From contig VSNK01000028.1 of NCBI GenBank assembly GCA_009774255.1, positions 11,919 through 32,313 on the forward strand: 20,395 nt of DNA, given 5' to 3'. The first letter of the stretch is position 1. Every line of letters starts with the position of its first letter. The position numbers were made by a program, and so were the translations under genes. Under the pieces are notes generated by a model. It saw nothing but the letters and a program-made list of their open reading frames with translations. It made no database searches and was not told the origin of the DNA. Below are positions 14,374-20,395 of this stretch, piece after piece. The DNA is from Faecalicatena sp. Lineage in GTDB: Bacteria; Bacillota; Clostridia; Lachnospirales; Lachnospiraceae.

Positions 14374-16638
14374 ATGATTACAATACCTATATATGACATG
14401 ATAATTTTACCGGAAGTGACCTACTATTTTAAGAAGGAAGTACTCAAGGAGTTGGGGGCGCAGGGAGCGGAGAAGGGAGATCAGCTTCTGTTTCTCATGC
14501 TGAAGGAGGACAAAAGCAGGAAGAACATGACGATGTCCGATTTCTACCCTATGGGTGTGATCGGAGAACTGGAAACCATTGACGGGGACGGCAATGTCAG
14601 TGTAAAGACCGGGGACCGGGTGGAAGTCTCGGATCTGAAGGTGACGGAGGAGGCCATCGAGGCGATGATCGCGCCCAGGGAGATAACAGAAGATATGGAA
14701 CCGGAGGAGCTGCAGGAGCGTTTCGAGAAAATGCGTACCACGCTGCTTCATTTTATACAGGGATTTCAGTGGGGGATCTGGGCGCGGAGCTATGTCCTTC
14801 ACTGGAAATCCATGAATGAAATCGTATCTGCGTTGTCCGGCTATCTGAGCCTGACGGATGATGAGAGATACGCGATTCTTGCCTCAGACACGGTATCCGA
14901 GCGCACGGAAAGGATCGAAAGGGCGATCTATGAGTTCATTGAGATGGCCAGGGTCAGCGAGGAAGCGGAGACGGCGCAGCAGGAAAAGCATGAAAAGGTG
15001 TACCGGGAAGAGGCCATCAAGAAGCAGATCGATTTTCTGCAGAGGCAGTTGGATGAGATGCATCCGGAAAATGTATCTGATATCCGGAAGTTTGAACAGA
15101 AGCTGCAGAGTTCCGGGATGAACGAGGACGCAAGGAAGGAAGCTGACAAGGTTCTGAACCGGATGAAGCAGGAGGGAAAGGACAGCCACGAGTACGGGCT
15201 GCTCTATGATTATCTGGACTTTGTGACGAGCCTGTCCTGGAAGAAGATGGATGCGGTGGACATTGATCTGGAAGAGTCCGAGGAGATATTGGACCGTGAG
15301 CACTACGGGCTGAAAAAGGTAAAGCAGAGGATTGTGCAGCAGATGGCGGTGATGGCGCTGAATCAACAGCAGTCGGGCTCCATATTGCTGTTCGTGGGCG
15401 CGCCCGGAACCGGAAAGACCAGTATCGGGCAGAGCATCGCAGAAGCGCTGCACCGAAAGTATGTCCGGGTGAGCCTGGGCGGTGTGCGTGACGAGGCGGA
15501 GATCCGGGGACACAGAAGGACTTATGTGGGCGCGATGCCGGGCAGGATCATGGAGGGAATGAAGCGCTGCGGTACTTCGAATCCGGTCATGGTATTGGAT
15601 GAGGTAGATAAGCTGTCAAGGGACTACAGCGGGGATCCGGCGAGCGCGCTGCTGGAGGTGCTCGATCCCGAGCAGAACAACAATTTTACGGATCATTATA
15701 TGAATGTGCCCTATGATCTGTCGGATGTCCTGTTCGTATGTACGGCCAATACGACGGATACGATTCCGGAACCGCTGCTGAACCGGATGGAGGTGATCCA
15801 GTTCCCGGGATACACGGCTGTGGAAAAGTTCCGGATCGCGAGAAAGCATCTGCTTCCCAAAGCGATGAAGGGAATGGGGATCAAAGCGCAGAACCTGAAA
15901 GTGACGGATCAGGCGCTTCAGAAGATCATCAGCGATTATACGAGAGAGTCCGGAGTGCGGGGATTGAAAAAGCAATTGGATCATCTGTGCAGATTTGCCG
16001 CGGTGAAGCTGGTCAAGGGTGAGCAGAAGAGCATCACGGTCAGCCCGAAGCGGCTGCAGGAATTTCTAGATCAGAAGCCGATCCGGCATGAGGGAGCCCT
16101 GGAGGAAAAGAAGCAGGGAATTGTGACCGGACTGGCATGGACGGCAGCAGGCGGAGAGATCTTGTTCGTGGAGACACTTCTGACCCGGGGAGAGGGAAAA
16201 GTGAAGGTGACCGGACAGCTTGGCGATGTGATGAAGGAGTCCGCGCAGATCGCGGTGAGCCTGGTAAAATCCAGATACCCGAAGGAAGCGGAGGTACTCA
16301 AGGAAAACGACCTGCATATCCATGTTCCTTCCGGGGCGGTGCCGAAGGATGGCCCCTCGGCGGGAATCACGATGACGACGGCGCTGGCTTCTCTGGTGAC
16401 CGGCAAGCCGGTAAGCCCGGAGTATGCAATGACAGGAGAGGTGTCCCTGCGGGGAACCGTGATGCCCATCGGCGGCCTGCCGGAGAAGCTGATGGCGGCA
16501 CAGCGGGCGGGAATTTCCAAAGTATTTATACCGGAAGAGAACATAGACGATCTGGACGACGTGGCGGAGGAAGTACGGGAGAAGCTGGAGATCATGCCTG
16601 TGAAAGTGGTGGAGGATGTGCTGGAACGGGTTCTTTGA
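14374..16638 (+). CDS. lon: ATP-dependent protease Lon (LonA)
   Basis: 754 aa, slightly shorter than the 784 of E. coli. Order: N-terminal substrate domain (1 to about 200), coiled coil, AAA+ with Walker A GAPGTGKT (Lys348) and VMVLDEVDKL, and the protease domain with catalytic Ser662 in PKDGPSAG and Lys705 in GGLPEKLMAA, 43 residues apart as in E. coli. It degrades misfolded and regulatory proteins in the cytosol. AGGAG precedes the ATG. The CIRCE operator just upstream makes it part of the HrcA heat-shock regulon. The N-terminal domain is divergent (starts MITIPIYDMIILPEVTYYF), but still fits. A NUDIX gene begins 11 nt after the stop and is probably cotranscribed. Confidence 0.95.
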   Translation: MITIPIYDMIILPEVTYYFKKEVLKELGAQGAEKGDQLLFLMLKEDKSRKNMTMSDFYPMGVIGELETIDGDGNVSVKTGDRVEVSDLKVTEEAIEAMIAPREITEDMEPEELQERFEKMRTTLLHFIQGFQWGIWARSYVLHWKSMNEIVSALSGYLSLTDDERYAILASDTVSERTERIERAIYEFIEMARVSEEAETAQQEKHEKVYREEAIKKQIDFLQRQLDEMHPENVSDIRKFEQKLQSSGMNEDARKEADKVLNRMKQEGKDSHEYGLLYDYLDFVTSLSWKKMDAVDIDLEESEEILDREHYGLKKVKQRIVQQMAVMALNQQQSGSILLFVGAPGTGKTSIGQSIAEALHRKYVRVSLGGVRDEAEIRGHRRTYVGAMPGRIMEGMKRCGTSNPVMVLDEVDKLSRDYSGDPASALLEVLDPEQNNNFTDHYMNVPYDLSDVLFVCTANTTDTIPEPLLNRMEVIQFPGYTAVEKFRIARKHLLPKAMKGMGIKAQNLKVTDQALQKIISDYTRESGVRGLKKQLDHLCRFAAVKLVKGEQKSITVSPKRLQEFLDQKPIRHEGALEEKKQGIVTGLAWTAAGGEILFVETLLTRGEGKVKVTGQLGDVMKESAQIAVSLVKSRYPKEAEVLKENDLHIHVPSGAVPKDGPSAGITMTTALASLVTGKPVSPEYAMTGEVSLRGTVMPIGGLPEKLMAAQRAGISKVFIPEENIDDLDDVAEEVREKLEIMPVKVVEDVLERVL

Positions 16639-16649
16639 GAGGAGTATAC

Positions 16650-17159
16650 ATGGTAAGATTAAGTACGCTGTGCTATATAGAAAAAGATGATCAATATCTG
16701 ATGCTTCACAGGACAGTGAAGGAAAATGATATCAATAAGGATAAATGGATCGGCGTGGGCGGGCATTTCGAGGAGGGGGAGAGCCCTGAGGAATGTCTGC
16801 TCCGGGAGGTTCGCGAAGAGACGGGCTATACGCTGACGGACTGGCGGTATCGGGGAATCGTGACCTTTCTGTACGGGGAAGATGTGACGGAGTACATGTC
16901 CTTGTATACGGCAGAGGGCTTCGAGGGGGAAGCGATTCCCTGTGACGAAGGAGAACTGGCCTGGGTGGAAAAGAAGAAGATACCGGAGCTGGATATCTGG
17001 GAGGGGGATAAGATCTTTTTCCGCCTTCTGGATGAAGAACATCCTTTCTTTTCGCTGAAGCTGGTCTATGACGCAGAGGGAGTCCTGCAGTATGCGGCTC
17101 TGGACGGGAAGCGTATGGATTTATACTGCGCGCCAGATAAATCTGCCGCACAAGTATAA
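16650..17159 (+). CDS. NUDIX hydrolase, MutT/8-oxo-dGTP diphosphatase type
   Basis: 169 aa from the ATG at 16650 with GAGAGGAG upstream; the frame is open further up only because it shadows lon. The NUDIX box is complete at residues 38-60 (GHFEEGESPEECLLREVREETGY), preceded by WIGVGGH as in MutT proteins that clean 8-oxo-dGTP from the nucleotide pool. Substrate is not provable from sequence. The 11-nt gap to lon suggests an operon and thus possible HrcA control. Confidence 0.88.
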   Translation: MVRLSTLCYIEKDDQYLMLHRTVKENDINKDKWIGVGGHFEEGESPEECLLREVREETGYTLTDWRYRGIVTFLYGEDVTEYMSLYTAEGFEGEAIPCDEGELAWVEKKKIPELDIWEGDKIFFRLLDEEHPFFSLKLVYDAEGVLQYAALDGKRMDLYCAPDKSAAQV

Positions 17160-17181
17160 CGTGATGCGCACAGCCGCATGC

Positions 17182-17249
17182 GGAATTATGCCGCTTCGCG
17201 GCTGCGGCTGGCGCGATGCTCACGGCAGATTTCATCGGCTGTGAGTATA
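17182..17249 (+). repeat. 68-nt dispersed hairpin repeat, copy B
   Basis: Partner of 2213-2280 in the same orientation, again downstream of a plus-strand gene. The stem ATGCTCACGGC / GCTGTGAGTAT keeps pairing through G-T pairs although both arms have changed from copy A. Confidence 0.8.
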
Positions 17250-17261
17250 TATTGAATGCCG

Positions 17262-17304
17262 AAAAAAGTGTGTTCAGAACATGTGGATCTGAGCACACTT
17301 TTTT
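17262..17304. terminator. Bidirectional Rho-independent terminator
   Basis: AAAAAAGTGTGTTCAG pairs with CTGAGCACACTTTTTT (one G-T pair), loop AACATGTGGAT. The A and T runs on both sides serve the lon-NUDIX operon and the convergent minus-strand gene. Confidence 0.88.
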
Positions 17305-17405
17305 ATTCTATAGGAAATACCCATGCCTCACATTTGAGCCGCCACCATAAATGAAAATTCGTGGGTATTTTCATAGTAAATTTTTCCGTATTTTCATATA
17401 GAATA
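17304..17405. repeat. Nested AT-rich inverted repeat
   Basis: Outer arms TATTCTATA (17304-17312) / TATAGAATA (17397-17405), with inner arms GGAAATACCCATG / CGTGGGTATTTTC. It adjoins the bidirectional terminator and the 3' end of the minus-strand gene; together these fill the 344-nt gap 17160-17503. The rest of the gap holds a small GC-rich hairpin near 17463. Confidence 0.55.
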
Positions 17406-17503
17406 AAAACCCTCCGGGGAGAGCGCTGTACGCGCATAAGGAAAATGGCTGCAGTCACAGCCGCGCTTCGGCGCGAGTGTGCGTCAAGATGCACCACACT
17501 TGT

Positions 17504-18121
17504 TTAAGCAGGTGCGGATTCGGTCAGAAGGTCTTCATAGGCTGCTTTTATGATCAGGACAGCCTGTGCCTCCGTGAAGCGGCTGCTGTCAATGCACAGG
17601 TCATAGGAGGTGATATCCAGCCACTTTTCATCGGTAAAGTATTCGTAATAGTTGCGCCGTTCCTTGTCCATCTTCTTTACAAAGACACGTGCGTCCCGTT
17701 CCGTGATATCCATCCGTTCCGCCGCGGTCTCCACCCGGAAATCGAAGGGGGCATGGATAAATACGCTCAGGCATTTCTTTTCGAGGATATGGTTGGCGCA
17801 TCGGCCGATGATCACACAGTCCTCCTTCTGGGAAAGAGAGAGAATGATCTCGCTTTCAGCCTGAAATAGTACGTCGTTCATGGGATAAAAGCGGTACTGG
17901 GGCGACATCTGCATGGGCTCGTCCAGAGGATAACGCCATTGGCTGGCACGCTTTTCATCTACTTTCTGCAATTCTTTATAAGGTATGCCCTCCTTTTCGC
18001 TGGCAATGCGGATAAGCTCCTTGTCATAGTAATGGATTCCAAGCGCTTCTGCCAGTGCCTTTCCGATCTTTCTTCCATTGCTTCCATACATACGGTTGAT
18101 GGTGATGATTCGTCTTGTCAT
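17504..18121 (-). CDS. Cytidylate kinase-like family protein
   Basis: 205 aa. The P-loop-like start is MTRRIITINRMYGSNGRKIGKALAEALG, followed by YDKELIRIAS, GRCANHILE and a late lid-like segment ERDARVFVKKMDKERRNYY, all as in the cytidylate kinase-like family (Pfam PF13189), which is common in Clostridia and distinct from true Cmk. It probably phosphorylates a nucleotide or related small molecule; the substrate is not known to me. AAAGGAG lies about 9 nt before the ATG on the minus strand. Confidence 0.88.
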   Translation of the reverse strand: MTRRIITINRMYGSNGRKIGKALAEALGIHYYDKELIRIASEKEGIPYKELQKVDEKRASQWRYPLDEPMQMSPQYRFYPMNDVLFQAESEIILSLSQKEDCVIIGRCANHILEKKCLSVFIHAPFDFRVETAAERMDITERDARVFVKKMDKERRNYYEYFTDEKWLDITSYDLCIDSSRFTEAQAVLIIKAAYEDLLTESAPA

Positions 18122-18138
18122 AGCATAGGACTCCTTTC

Positions 18139-18196
18139 ATTACAAGTCACACCCTGACCGATCCGCGCCGGCTGATCAGGGGGATGTACCTACAAC
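18139..18196. repeat. Solo hairpin related to the GTTACAG family (M2)
   Basis: ATTACAAGTCACACCCTGA and TCAGGGGGATGTACCTACAAC face each other imperfectly around a GC-rich loop. The left end resembles the start of E1 and E2 (TTACAGGTCACACC). It lies in the leader of the cytidylate kinase-like gene. Confidence 0.5.
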
Positions 18197-18259
18197 TCCT
18201 AATGACATGCAGCCATGCCTGCATGGGTATCTGGCGGCTGCCTCGAGGTCTTTGACTTG

Positions 18260-18268
18260 ATTATAGCA
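18260..18268 (-). promoter_or_regulatory. Extended -10 promoter for the cytidylate kinase-like gene
   Basis: Reads TGCTATAAT on the minus strand; no good -35 box. It gives a leader of about 130 nt holding hairpin M2 and a CATGCAG / CTGCATG hairpin. Confidence 0.45.
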
Positions 18269-18327
18269 GAATTTTTGAAAAAATACTACTGGAAGAATAT
18301 GAATCATATGTATCTTTTGTTACAGGG

Positions 18328-18494
18328 GTTACAGTTCACTCCGCGCCATTCGCAAAACGCATCTTCGATGCTTTTCCGCCGCTTTGCGGCTAGTTTTGCT
18401 TATAAACCGGCGCCTCCTTCGTCAGCCGCTGTCATGATAAGTCCTTGTGCAAGCACAAACTTATCATGACAGCAGCTGACGAGTGAACTGTAAC
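18328..18494. repeat. Large GTTACAG-family element E5 (167 nt)
   Basis: Perfect 13-bp termini GTTACAGTTCACT / AGTGAACTGTAAC. Inside are a branched stem (GCGCC / GGCGC, then GCAAAAC / GTTTTGC enclosing GCATC-TTC-GATGC and a CCGC hairpin) and a long near-perfect hairpin (GTCAGC / GCTGAC, then GCTGTCATGATAAGT / ACTTATCATGACAGC, then TTGTGC / GCACAA). Flanks TTACAGGG and TTACGGGG match in 7 of 8 and may be a decayed target duplication. It is the main content of the 643-nt gene-free stretch 18122-18764; the rest holds short hairpins only (CGGCGCG / CGCGCCG at 18625-18642, GTTGCAAAAGGA / TCCTTTTACAAC near 18697-18724). Confidence 0.75.
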
Positions 18495-18764
18495 TTACGG
18501 GGTATGCCTGGTTAAGCTGCGGCCTGCGATATCTTTTTGGAAAAAGAGATTATAAAATTGGGATTTGGGACGATATTATGTATGACGGATCAGATACGGA
18601 TATCGTATCAGATTGTGTTTTCTTCGGCGCGGACTCGCGCCGGGACATATACTTTATGCTTTACTTTAGGTTTCGTGATAGAAACGGTGCGGAGTGGTTG
18701 CAAAAGGAGTGATCCTTTTACAACATAAAAAAGGTATGTGCCATACCGGAAAGGAGATGACATT

Positions 18765-19637
18765 ATGGCAGTAAGTTCAGTATCCAGTTATAGCCCGATG
18801 TATGATTGGGTAAATAAGGCAAATTCTGATACAGAAGCTTTGAAGAGCCGAATCGGTTATGAGGACAGCACTTCCAGCACAAAGAAGACGACTTCCAGCA
18901 GTTACAGCAACAGCAGTGCGGCTACGAGTGCATCTTCGTTTTTGCTGAATTATAAGCAGTCGCTTACAGATTTGGAATCTGCATCGAAAAAGCTTCAGCT
19001 CAGTGAGAGGAATAATGTATTCGCGAAGTATGAGAGTGCTGTCGCGGCATTATCCAAAGCAGGATCTGAGGATGCGAAAAAAGCAGCGCAGGAAAAGGTG
19101 AATAAGGCGCAGGAAGATATCATATCCGCAGTCAAGGACTTTGCGGATAAGTACAATAGTACGATATCCTTCCTTGAGAGCAATTCAAACCGCAGCGCGG
19201 GTGCGGCGCGTCAGCTGGAGTCTCTGAAGAGATCTCTTCCGACTGAAAATGCAATGCAGAAAGCTCTTGGGATGAGCACCGACACAACCGGCAAGCTGCA
19301 GGTGAGCGATGAGGGCCTGAAGAAAGCTTTGAACAGCGGCTATGATCTTGCGAAAGACGTTCTGGGCGGTCAGTATGGTATCGCGCAGCGTACAGGTTCA
19401 AAGGTGACATCGATCCTTGATTCATCTATTGATACCGTAGTAGGTTCCAAGGCTTCCTCAGCTTTGACCTCCAATCAGAATCAATCTTCTGCAGCAGGCC
19501 TAGACTATTCAGATTTCTCATCGGACAGCAGTTCTATGTCTGCATATTTTACATCCTTTGCAAGCTTTGCAAAGAGCGGGGCATACAACCTCAGCAACTT
19601 TTATGCGGTTGGCATGCTCATGAATACTCTGGCATAA
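18765..19637 (+). CDS. FliD-like (flagellar cap C-terminal domain) orphan protein
   Basis: 290 aa from the ATG at 18765 (AAAGGAGATG upstream); a GTG nine codons earlier lies in a hairpin. The N-terminal 60 residues are Ser/Thr-rich and probably disordered. The middle (VKDFADKYNSTISFLESNSNR, then LGMSTDTTGKLQVSDEGLKKAL) resembles the C-terminal domain of the flagellar cap protein FliD, where LGI-T-DGKLS-DE-KL-KAL is typical. There is no N-terminal FliD domain, no signal peptide and no flagellar gene in the window. The end is again Ser-rich with a hydrophobic last helix. It may be secreted or surface related, but function is unknown. Confidence 0.6.
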   Translation: MAVSSVSSYSPMYDWVNKANSDTEALKSRIGYEDSTSSTKKTTSSSYSNSSAATSASSFLLNYKQSLTDLESASKKLQLSERNNVFAKYESAVAALSKAGSEDAKKAAQEKVNKAQEDIISAVKDFADKYNSTISFLESNSNRSAGAARQLESLKRSLPTENAMQKALGMSTDTTGKLQVSDEGLKKALNSGYDLAKDVLGGQYGIAQRTGSKVTSILDSSIDTVVGSKASSALTSNQNQSSAAGLDYSDFSSDSSSMSAYFTSFASFAKSGAYNLSNFYAVGMLMNTLA

Positions 19638-19654
19638 AGGTGTGTGATTTTTAT

Positions 19655-19686
19655 AAGGGCAGCGGCATTATTTGCCGCTGCCCTTT
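19655..19686 (+). terminator. Hairpin terminator after the FliD-like gene
   Basis: Perfect 12-bp stem AAGGGCAGCGGC / GCCGCTGCCCTT with a 7-nt loop, 17 nt after the stop. The T-tract is short. Confidence 0.75.
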
Positions 19687-19991
19687 AGAAATTGTATAAT
19701 ATTTCCGGTTCATTTAAAATATCTTCATTCGGCAGGCATACCGCGTTTTTGACTTGAAATTGATACGCTTCCACGATCTCAGGCATAGCTGTGCAAGTTT
19801 GCTGTATGCGAACGGCGTTGACTTGAAAGCCACTGGGGCATAGTACGATTACTACAACTGCCAATACTTACACCCATTTTGATTTCAGTAAAAAAGTACA
19901 ATCTGCTGGAGCGATTATGGGGAATTATCCCGCACAGACCTGGCAAAAGCGGGAGGGATGATTTGAAGGGATGCTCCTTCATGAAAAATAA
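19687..19991. other. Gene-free stretch, no feature identified
   Basis: About 305 nt with no credible gene on either strand. TGACTTGAAA occurs twice (near 19749 and 19819). The open frames here have no ribosome binding site and no protein-like composition. Confidence 0.5.
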
Positions 19992-20026
19992 AAAAAGACT
20001 TATCAAATTGCGAAATAAGTCTTTTT
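19992..20026 (-). terminator. Terminator of the tRNA pair
   Basis: AAAAAGACTTA / TAAGTCTTTTT stem. On the minus strand it ends in a long T run and lies 6 nt after tRNA-Leu. Confidence 0.85.
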
Positions 20027-20031
20027 ACAAG

Positions 20032-20117
20032 TGCCGCAGACCGGAATCGAACCGGTACGGGTATCACTACCCACGGGATTTTAAGTCCCGGGCGTCTGCC
20101 AGTTCCGCCACTGCGGC
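20032..20117 (-). tRNA. tRNA-Leu (anticodon TAA)
   Basis: On the minus strand the 86-nt sequence opens GCCGCAGTGGCGGAACTGG and closes CTGCGGCA. The acceptor stem pairs fully, the anticodon loop is CTTAAAA, the T loop has GGTTCGATTCC, and there is a long variable arm (GGGTAGTGATACCC) as in class II tRNA-Leu. CCA is not encoded. Confidence 0.96.
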
Positions 20118-20125
20118 AAATGGTA

Positions 20126-20198
20126 TGGGGCCTATAGGGCTCGAACCTATGACCCTCTGCTTGTAAGGCAGATGCTCTCCCAGCTGAGCTAAGACCCC
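20126..20198 (-). tRNA. tRNA-Val (anticodon TAC)
   Basis: 73 nt on the minus strand, opening GGGGTCTTAGCTCAGCTGG and closing GGCCCCA. Anticodon loop CTTACAA, T loop GGTTCGAGCC. It is 8 nt upstream of tRNA-Leu in the same transcript. CCA is not encoded. Confidence 0.96.
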
Positions 20199-20228
20199 AT
20201 TGTGTCGCTTTTTTGCGACTGCCAGGAT

Positions 20229-20257
20229 AGTATACCTCGAAAGGTCTCAATTGTCAA
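20229..20257 (-). promoter_or_regulatory. Strong sigma-A promoter of the tRNA operon
   Basis: On the minus strand TTGACA (20257-20252), 17 nt, TATACT (20234-20229), about 30 nt before tRNA-Val. A GTCGC / GCGAC hairpin lies in the short leader. Confidence 0.88.
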
Positions 20258-20379
20258 CACTTTTTTGTAATTTTTTTCTTTTGGGTAAAAAAGCCTGTAG
20301 ACTTTATAGAAGTTTTATAGAATATTAAGCCATTTTGGAAAAAATATCAAGGGAAAAATACCACTTTTGCTGCGGTTTA

Positions 20380-20388
20380 TGATATACT
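20380..20388 (+). promoter_or_regulatory. Possible extended -10 promoter facing out of the window
   Basis: TGATATACT reads as TG-N-TATACT with no clear -35. It would serve a gene beyond the right edge. Confidence 0.4.
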
Positions 20389-20395
20389 TAAGGGC

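Noticed and set aside
16137..16649. Long N-terminal extension of the MutT-like gene
   Set aside because: It is the off-frame shadow of lon; the ATG at 16650 has a good ribosome binding site and gives a normal NUDIX length.
18553..18576. Possible sigma-D (FliA) promoter, TAAA ... GACGATAT
   Set aside because: The spacer is only 12 nt where about 15 is expected, and the start codon is about 190 nt away.
18537..18728. 63-codon frame upstream of the FliD-like gene
   Set aside because: It needs a TTG start, has no ribosome binding site, and runs through several hairpins.
19779..20006. 75-codon minus-strand frame after the tRNA pair
   Set aside because: It overlaps the tRNA terminator, has no ribosome binding site, and resembles no family.

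Overview
The window looks like chromosome from a Gram-positive, anaerobic clostridial bacterium, most probably a gut Lachnospiraceae. The pointers are an NAD-dependent DNA ligase of the clostridial type, a DUF4358 / MBOAT / DHHW surface cassette, a CIRCE operator in front of lon, a Csp-like subtilase of the kind found in spore-formers, a cytidylate kinase-like protein, and strong AGGAGG-type ribosome binding sites. Family-level placement is inference. The genes are ordinary chromosomal ones; no phage, conjugation or transposase gene was found.

Layout. Positions 1-6302 hold a probable plus-strand run: the 3' end of a DUF4358 membrane protein with a 14-residue N-terminal repeat (cut by the window edge), an AlgI-like MBOAT O-acyltransferase, a DHHW-family protein, the pseudouridine synthase RluF, and ligA with a one-base frameshift. 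The first three probably act together to O-acylate a surface polymer. Positions 6499-9812 hold a ClpX-type unfoldase (+) converging on a Csp-like subtilase (-). Positions 10096-14019 hold an unknown zinc-ribbon protein with an acidic tail, a divergent signal peptidase II, a small coiled-coil protein, a NudC-like NUDIX hydrolase and a bacteriohemerythrin. Positions 14331-17159 hold a CIRCE-controlled lon followed by a MutT-like NUDIX gene. A cytidylate kinase-like gene (-, 17504-18121), an orphan FliD-like protein (+, 18765-19637) and a tRNA-Val / tRNA-Leu pair (-) with its own promoter and terminator close the window.

The most unusual content is intergenic. Four elements of 146-147 nt (three in a row at 11733-12189, one at 14113-14259) share termini GTTACANNTCAC / GTGANNTGTAAC and the same predicted multi-hairpin fold, although the stem sequences differ between copies. 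Two of the four lie in the opposite orientation. A larger relative (18328-18494) and two solo hairpins (6315-6346, 18139-18196) share the termini. A second, unrelated dispersed repeat of 68 nt occurs at 2213-2280 and 17182-17249, and a 258-nt imperfect inverted repeat sits at 10805-11062. These look like non-autonomous mobile or structured-nucleic-acid families and are the best candidates for something undescribed.
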